A stretch of 64,000 bases of DNA from Hyphodiscus hymeniophilus (lineage: Eukaryota; Ascomycota; Leotiomycetes; Helotiales; Hyphodiscaceae): NCBI GenBank assembly GCA_016508695.1, contig VNKQ01000013.1, positions 1,116,001 to 1,180,000 of the forward strand, given 5' to 3'. The notes under the pieces are model-generated. The model was given only the letters and a program-made list of their open reading frames with translations. It made no database searches and was not told the DNA's origin. Below are positions 57,926 to 64,000 of this stretch, piece by piece; position 1 is the first letter of the stretch; the number at the start of each line of letters is the position of its first letter. A program made the translations under genes and the position numbers.

Positions 57926-58979
57926 TGACAATGTTCCAGACGATTGAGCTCTATAATACTGCGTTTCCAAGAGGCTCGGTCGAGTTTTATGGACGTCATC
58001 AACGCCTCAATACTCGAACCGATACATATTGGCAAAGGTCAAGCCTTGAACAAAGGACATGGTCTACGCAAAGTTGGACCTTCATTGTATGCACCATCCA
58101 ATATTTCTTTTGGCGGGATGCCCTGGGACAGACACCAAACTCGACGCCATGGTTTAGTTATAGGATTGATGAAATAGTGCACCAGCCCGGGATATGTCTT
58201 GGTATAGATGTCTACTTCATGATGATCAATAGAAGGCAATTTGTCTTGCACAACATTAAAGACAGCAATACCGTGGTCTTCAATGCATGCGTCCGGGAAA
58301 GGCAGGAACGATCGACCCAGACCTTGGAACGCAGGTCGAGTCCCGGGATAGAGAGGTAGCTTTTGGTTGGTCTGTAAAAACCCACGACAGGCTGGGAGGA
58401 GAACTAGTAGCAGGCCTACGGGGTGGAGAAACGAAAGCCTTGATGGCCTTCGGTTTACCACGCCTTCATGAAATCTGGGTATGCATAGCGCTGGAGTTTA
58501 TCAGGAATTCATGGGATAGTTGCCAACGTCTCGTCCTCGATTGCTCCTTTCGTGCCTTGTGATCTGCCACCGTTCGAGTTGCAGGTATGTTTTTGCTTGA
58601 TTGTGTTTGCATCATCTTTAATAAGTCTCATAGTCTTATCTTCCAAGAAAGGAATGCCATAGAGCTCGTCTCTTTTTCAAGATTTACAACACCCCAGCAA
58701 GCATAAAAGTCAATGAACATATGTATCAGTGAAGAATGTCTGCATATAATTCTAAAACTGAACCGTTTTTGAGTTCATCATCGAAGGGCGATTGTGATAT
58801 GAAAAAGTCGTCGTCATGTTTTGACTCAGCCTCGTGACAGGAGCTGAGGCTGCTGAGTCGACAATCAACCGAAGTCCTCAGCCCTGTTCCAAGGTTTAAG
58901 CTGATTCGCATCGCCACAACCCAATTCCAACGACATAAAACTCCTATTACATTGCAATTACCATCTCCATCATTCCAAA
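57926..58979. other. intergenic region with a weak minus-strand frame
   Basis: A minus-strand frame at 58461-58039 (140 codons) begins with a signal-like stretch (FLHPVGLLLVLLPACRGFL) but has no ATG before its upstream stop, so it is only a candidate exon or a relic. The right part carries the promoter of the chitinase gene. Confidence 0.35.
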
Positions 58980-60372
58980 GTGGCACGAATTCAGAAATTG
59001 CTCCTCTTCAGTGCTCCTCTTTTCGCCATCCTCGCAGCCATCTTGTTCGCGAACTGGAAATTTTCAGCCTCGTCAACCACAGCCTCGGACCTCAAGAGCG
59101 TCAGAATGGGCGGAGGAGACGGCTATCGCACAGTTGCGTACTTCGTTAACTGGGCCATCTATGGGCGCAAACACAGACCTCAAGACCTGCCAGCTGATAA
59201 ATTGACCCATGTCCTTTACGCATTTGCGAACGTGAGGCCTGAGAGCGGGGAAGTGTAAGCATCTTACGTCCCAATCAAATACTCTTCGAAATCCCACTGC
59301 AATCCAATGTCAAACTCTAATATGATTGATCAGATACCTTACGGACACATGGGCAGACACGGACATCCACTGGCCTGAGAGCGGTGACAGCTGGAACGAC
59401 GTAGGAACGAATCTCTACGGCTGCCTCAAACAACTCAACATCCTCAAGCAACAAAATCGTTCTCTGAAAGTCCTACTCTCAATCGGAGGCTGGACCTACT
59501 CCTCCAACTTCGCTCTTCCCGCTTCCACTGCGGCTGGCAGAGATAAATTCGCTTCCTCAGCTGTGGAGCTCATAAAGAATCTGGGATTCGATGGGATAGA
59601 CATCGATTGGGAATACCCGAAATCCACAACAGAGGCTCAGCATTTTGTTGAATTGCTGAAATGCTGTAGGGAGGCCATGGATACCTATAGCTCAAAGTCT
59701 GGTGTGGATCATCATTTTGAGCTGACGGTAGCTTGTCCTGCTGGCCCGCAGAACTACAATAACATGGATATCAGGGGAATGGATCGATACTTGGATTTCT
59801 GGAATTTGATGGCGTACGATTATGCTGGATCTTGGGATGCACATGCTGGCCATCAAGCTAATTTGCACCCTTCTCGGAACAACCCTAAGGCTACGCCATT
59901 TAACACGGAGCAAGCGGTCGCCCATTACAAAGGCCAGGGCGTTCACGCTCCCAAGATCGTCATCGGGATGCCATTGTATGGACGAGCGTTTGAGAATACG
60001 AATGGAATAGGGCATCCTTTTTCGGGCGTTGGTGAAGGGACGTGGGAGAATGGCGTACATGATTTCAAGGTATTGCCGTTGCCAGGTGCTCAAGTCCAGT
60101 ACGATGAGGACGCTGGTGCAAGTTACAGCTATGATCCGGCGAAGAAGCAGTTGGTGAGCTTCGATACGGTGGAAATGGCCAGGCGGAAGGCAGAGTGGAT
60201 CAAGCAGCATAGCTTAGGTGGTGCCATGTGGTGGGAGAGTAGCGCTGATAAGGCTGGCGGTGAGAGTCTGATTGGGGGTGTTGTATCTTCTTTGGGAGCT
60301 CTCGATTCGAAACGGAACTGTCTCGAGTATCCGGAGAGCAAGTACGACAACCTGAGAAAAGGCTTCAAGTGA
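58980..60372 (+). CDS. GH18 chitinase with N-terminal membrane anchor
   Basis: Endochitinase-type glycosidase acting on chitin at the cell surface or in the secretory path. Model: 58980-59254 and 59334-60372; 437 residues. The GH18 barrel starts at RTVAYFVNWAIYGRKH; the substrate-binding SLKVLLSIGGWTYS and the catalytic FDGIDIDWEYP (DxxDxDxE, proton-donor Glu) are intact, as are LMAYDYAGSWD and IGMPLYGRAF. The frame before it encodes a hydrophobic segment (KLLLFSAPLFAILAAILFANW) suited to a signal anchor. Its first codon is GTG, not ATG; the next in-frame ATG (59106) would remove the anchor and leave 395 residues. Either a GUG start, an ATG split by an upstream intron (A / TG at AAAG|TG), or loss of the normal start is implied. 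The 79-nt intron gives ..ESGEVYLTDTW.. in frame. Confidence 0.88.
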
Positions 60373-61230
60373 ACAGGTTAAATCAATGTTCATTTAATTG
60401 GATATGATGTAGGGATAGATGTTCGCCGAATTACCCTAGGTCATCAATCTCATTGGCTTCTTCCAACCGAGGTTGAAGGAGAATTCAAGTAAGCCAATTT
60501 CCACGCAACCTTGTCGCCATCCTCAGATTGGATTCTGTATAAGTGTCAGAGATTTGCCCTGTAAGAGCCTTGTAGAATTTGTATATAAGAACATGTACCC
60601 TTGACTTTTTTTTGGCCCATGAGACTGTGTTCATTTAGTGTGGAAGACAGCCGTTCTCTCAAAGTATGCGAAGTTTCCCAAGGATTATCATAATTTCCTC
60701 ATGCTGGCGTTATGACAGGATGTTGAAGCAGACATTTTAAGATGTTTTGTTGAAGCTCTCGTCAAACCAGATCTAAGAGGCATTCGCCACGAAGCATTCT
60801 CAGTTGCAAGTCATCCGTTGAGCTTCAATAACACCGACTTAACAATAAAGAGGAAACTGCGCAAGGGGTGGCCGCGACGTATGAAAGGATTTCTAACCTG
60901 ATGATCTGGCCGGTGAAGGATCTGAGCACCATGTTCCGATCCGCCAACGAAAGGGACCACGCCGCAGACCTGATACACATGAAAGAATGATTGCAGCCCA
61001 CGCTCGTTGCTGAGTGGCTCGATACGTTTAAATTATAGCCAGGGAGAGAATCATGCGTCTTGTATTCTCGCTCTCTAATCTGAGTGGCACATAGTCTCAC
61101 GGTCGTGGGTACTTCTCCTCCTGTTGTGCACCATCCACTATGGCTTGAAAACCTATTTAAGATCGCTTCTCTACCCCGTCTCTACAATTTGAAATCCTAT
61201 CTATGCCTCAAAGTCTTGAACAGTCGAAGG
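60373..61230. other. intergenic region, possibly with degraded repeats
   Basis: No gene supported. A plus-strand stretch near 60842-60990 reads as plausible protein (..NLMIWPVKDLSTMFRSANE..) before a stop and may be a relic, but it was not identified. Confidence 0.4.
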
Positions 61231-61473
61231 CCGGCTCATGTTCAGCGAGTAATGGACACACGATTGCGTCTGTACCGCAACTTTGCCCGCGCGTTCATTG
61301 ACGACATTGTCATATTTTCGGAGACTGCTGACGAACATTGTCAACACCTGAGAGTCATCCTCACTCGTTTTCGTTCAATGAGCTTGTCACTATCACCGAA
61401 AAAGTCATGGTTAGCATACCCGTCAGTGGAACTGCTAGGTCATCGTGTCAATGGCCCGGGAATGGCTACTACG
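61231..61473 (+). pseudogene. Ty3/gypsy-type reverse transcriptase fragment
   Basis: About 81 codons of a retrotransposon polymerase. AHVQRVMDTRLRLYRNFARA is followed by FIDDIVIFSETADEH, holding the catalytic Asp-Asp of the YxDD motif, then LSLSPKKSWLAYPSVELLGH and RVNGPGMATT, in the order seen in gypsy-group enzymes of fungi. No start, no protease, RNase H or integrase and no long terminal repeats were seen nearby, so this is an isolated relic. Base composition is not AT-rich, so strong repeat-induced mutation is not evident here. Confidence 0.88.
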
Positions 61474-61545
61474 GATCACCTGCCTGAGTACCTTGTCTCG
61501 TAAAGCACAGCTAACATGGGATTTCGTTATTATGGCTACAAGAGT

Positions 61546-61614
61546 CGATCGACAGCGGGAGCCGACTCGACACTTATAGGATTCTCGACAGCGAGGCTTG
61601 TCTCGACAGACGGT
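61546..61614. repeat. dispersed TCGACAG motif cluster
   Basis: ATCGACAGCGGG, CTCGACAC, CTCGACAGCGAG and CTCGACAGAC occur within 70 nt, an irregular array of one short motif. Related units recur at 62764-62827. Confidence 0.6.
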
Positions 61615-62763
61615 AATCTGATATTGCTCGAGCTTTCTCGGAGGCGGGAGAAGAGAAGGAGATTTGGCGTATTGTACGATGTCTTTTCTGGCAAGATAAA
61701 GGGGCTTGCGGGAGGGGAAAAAAACGGCGAAAGTGGGATATTTGGTTACTTCGACGTGCAGGAGTGTGCGTCAATCGATCATGGATAGTGATGGAGTCCG
61801 GGAAAAAGGACTTGAATGTCGTTGACGCTTGAAAGTCTACTAATAACTCTAGCCATGGTTCTTGCCTAATGAGTTCCGAGCATTATTTCCGTCTCTTCTA
61901 TAAAAAGCCTCCGATATGTAGCGCGTTTACTAATATTGACGAAGCCAGCAAACGTGTTGTTGCGGTGTTACGACTCGATGTGGAGGCTAGCTCAGCATGG
62001 TCGGAGGATGTGGAGCAGTGTTGGAGACTGGATCAATTGACGGGCGAGGTTCGGACGCAATATGGAAGCCTGTATCGCCGTTAGGAGCAGTGTCTGGCAC
62101 TGGAGGCCGGTACTGTGATCCAGCTTGCGCTTCTCTGCCTGATGGTATTTTGGCATTGTATAACTTGGTCTACTTCCTGATGACTTCTATCGCTGCAATA
62201 GATCTCTGGCCTTGCAGTATTCTCTGATGGCACTTTAAATGTGTTCAAGTCTGTGTTTGTGGGTTTCCCGTGAAGGTGCGACTCATCGGATGGATTTGCT
62301 GAAATCATGGTGAATGGGCTACTATCATCATAGGACTTGGGTAGCATGAGCTTCAAAGAGGCGTAGGCGGAAAGAAAGAGATGTCTCTTTGACACATCCG
62401 TGTCGCTCGGAAATACTAGCAGGTTACAATCCCCCCTTATCACAGCAGACTCATCGTCAGTGAACAGGGCGTCTTCGTCCTACAATAACCTTGTTTGATA
62501 CGAGAGGTCGTTATTGGGTTTTGGACAGGAAGTGGGATGCCACCACAGCCATTTTCATCGCGAGTCGAGAGTGCATATCTTCCGACTTCCTTGTGATGAC
62601 GAAGATCTCTGACTTTGGCAAGCAGAGGAAAGGAAACAAATTTGACCAGACAGCATATTCGAAGGCAGTACTGTCATTCTACAGCGCAGTACGGCATACA
62701 GATGCTGGACTCGTTGAAAAATATTGTCATCTCACTGGATGGCACAATGGATAAGAAACGTAC

Positions 62764-62827
62764 TCGACAGCGATAAAGCCCTTCGACAGCGATAAAGCTG
62801 TCCGACATCGAAATAGCTGTCGACATC
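62764..62827. repeat. degenerate 18-20-nt tandem repeats
   Basis: TCGACAGCGATAAAGC occurs twice with a 19-nt period, followed by two diverged units (CGACATCGAAATAGCTGT and CGACATC). The core matches the motif cluster at 61546-61614. Confidence 0.8.
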
Positions 62828-64000
62828 ATGGAGTGTTGATGCGAATCTTTCTGTGGCAAAAAGATCGGTCTTCGATCTGACCACAAGAACGTGAAGTCTA
62901 TAATGAATTAACATACCCCGTATATGTATCCCCACTTCGTCAAGTCACCATGCTCCACGTACTGTTCGAGAGTCAGATTGTTGAAGGTTGCAGTCTGTCT
63001 TGGTCTGTAGGACAGTTTAAATAAGAGACGGTGGGTCGGAAACAGTGAATACCAAGCACCAAAAATACCCGGGAATCAATAGTCAATATAAAAGTGGCAC
63101 AAGTCACGCAAGAAATCTCAATCTACGCTGGTAAGGTTCGAGAATCAATAGAGGAGCGGGGATGGCCAAACAGGCCAAACAACTTCCCTACAAGGAATCG
63201 CAAATACATATTTAGAATATTTCATCGACCTGGTCTCCGTTGTCGCAAATACCAGTGAAGCAAACCGAAGTAAAGGAGATTGACTGTGTATTTTAAACAC
63301 ATTGGGCCCCGAGTAGCTTTCAGTAGGTATGTAGCGGCAATTCAGCAACAAGACCTGACTTAAGACCGCAGAAGTGCAACTCAAATCCAAGGAATGAGTG
63401 ACATTGGACTTCGAAGTCAGACCTACTGCGAACTTCATACTAGCCACAGTCTCAACCCACTCATTCCCAAAGCCATCTATGAGACTCACCGCTCGGCCCG
63501 TCATCCTCTCAAACGACTTGAGAGTGAACCCAAACAGTACAAAGCCATAATCACACCGAGGATTCCAGGTCTGCGGTCGAGATAGGTTGGGCTCCGGAAT
63601 TATAAAGAATGTGCCAGAGTAGGAACCTTTGGGCTCTTTATAAATGATGCGGTAGTTGCAACAAAATGAAATACAGATATATTTAGAGGACAGGAAAAGA
63701 CTCTGTCCCACGAACTGTGAATTTCAGGAGTGCATGACCCGCAGACTGCAGCTTGTATAGCCGGCAATTCAAGATATCGAGATGATCGACGATATTGCAG
63801 ATGTGTAAGACCCAGATTTGGATCTTCTACAAGAGACAGCCTCGAACCACAACCGTTAGATCCACGGGAGAATAGGCAAGCAAGATTCTTGATGAAAACT
63901 TTACCTGTTCTTAAAAAAAAAGGATGGCGACATAAGCTGCCCAGATAGGGAGTGGGTGGGACAAATGAAATTAGCATTCGAGAAGTCTAACTATTCATCT

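Larger units (their letters stand above)
61474..64000. other. gene-free region with short repeats
   Basis: 2.5 kb with only low-quality frames. Candidates at 62081-62443, 62491-62754 and 63145-63711 lack homologous motifs, and the last starts with GTG. It may be decayed mobile-element DNA following the polymerase relic. Confidence 0.4.

Noticed and set aside
63145..63711. 188-codon minus-strand frame near the right edge
   Set aside because: Begins with GTG, no recognisable motif, lies in relic-rich DNA; kept only as a note.
1..64000. tRNA, rRNA or CRISPR features
   Set aside because: Visual search for tRNA B-box-like GGTTCGANTCC and paired arms gave no convincing cloverleaf; no regularly spaced repeats; a covariance-model scan could still find something missed.

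Overview
The window reads as chromosomal DNA of a filamentous ascomycete (Pezizomycotina). Evidence: genes are split by short introns (42-90 nt) with CTRAY-like branch points; there is a C2H2/Zn2Cys6 transcription factor, an RTA1-family membrane protein, type II haloacid dehalogenase, GH18 and GH20 enzymes, and fungal-type housekeeping genes (Lpd1, Rps20, Srp14, Sgd1, a Gbp2/Hrb1-like protein). The class (I lean to Leotiomycetes) is an impression only. Gene models below were spliced by hand from reading frame, GT/GC..AG borders and branch points; exon coordinates are given in each entry.

Layout. 0.7-5.5 kb: Sec7/PH Arf exchange factor. 6.6-8.9 kb: secreted GH20 hexosaminidase, followed at 10.0-11.6 kb by a C2H2+Zn2Cys6 regulator. 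13.1-14.1 kb: disordered hypothetical. 15.5-16.9 kb: Cdc4-like WD40 protein without F-box. 17.4-18.6 kb: RTA1-like 7-TM protein. 19.8-21.3 kb: type II membrane O-fucosyltransferase-like protein. 23.0-24.9 kb: divergent pair, haloacid dehalogenase and HNH protein. 25.1-28.8 kb: very large coiled-coil/helical-repeat protein with a mitochondrial-type leader. 29.4-33.9 kb: two conserved nuclear-looking proteins. 34.3-35.7 kb: Tsr4/PDCD2-like ribosome assembly factor. 35.7-39.8 kb: gene-poor gap. 39.8-42.1 kb: three-RRM SR/RGG protein with many short exons. 43.2-44.4 kb: Cys-rich hypothetical. 45.0-48.3 kb: divergent SRP14/SGD1. 49.0-50.9 kb: dihydrolipoamide dehydrogenase. 51.5-52.1 kb: small Gly-rich protein. 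53.4-53.8 kb: ribosomal protein S20. 54.9-57.9 kb: divergent pair, leucine-rich hypothetical and J-domain membrane protein. 59.0-60.4 kb: membrane-anchored GH18 chitinase. 60.4-64 kb: gene-free, with a Ty3/gypsy reverse-transcriptase relic and short TCGACAGCG repeats.

The genes do not form a biosynthetic cluster; most are unrelated housekeeping genes in ordinary order. Thematic links are loose: cell-wall/chitin turnover (GH20, GH18), ribosome and RNA biogenesis (Tsr4, Sgd1, Rps20, Gbp2-like) and mitochondrial function (Lpd1, the large leader-bearing protein, possibly the J-protein). I found no CRISPR, no convincing tRNA or rRNA gene and no intact transposon. The most notable points are at the level of gene structure: a GC-AG intron, an 8-nt microexon, a stop-free 48-nt intron inside a Sec7 catalytic domain, and a chitinase whose membrane anchor has no ATG. 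I did not find a convincing new biological system.
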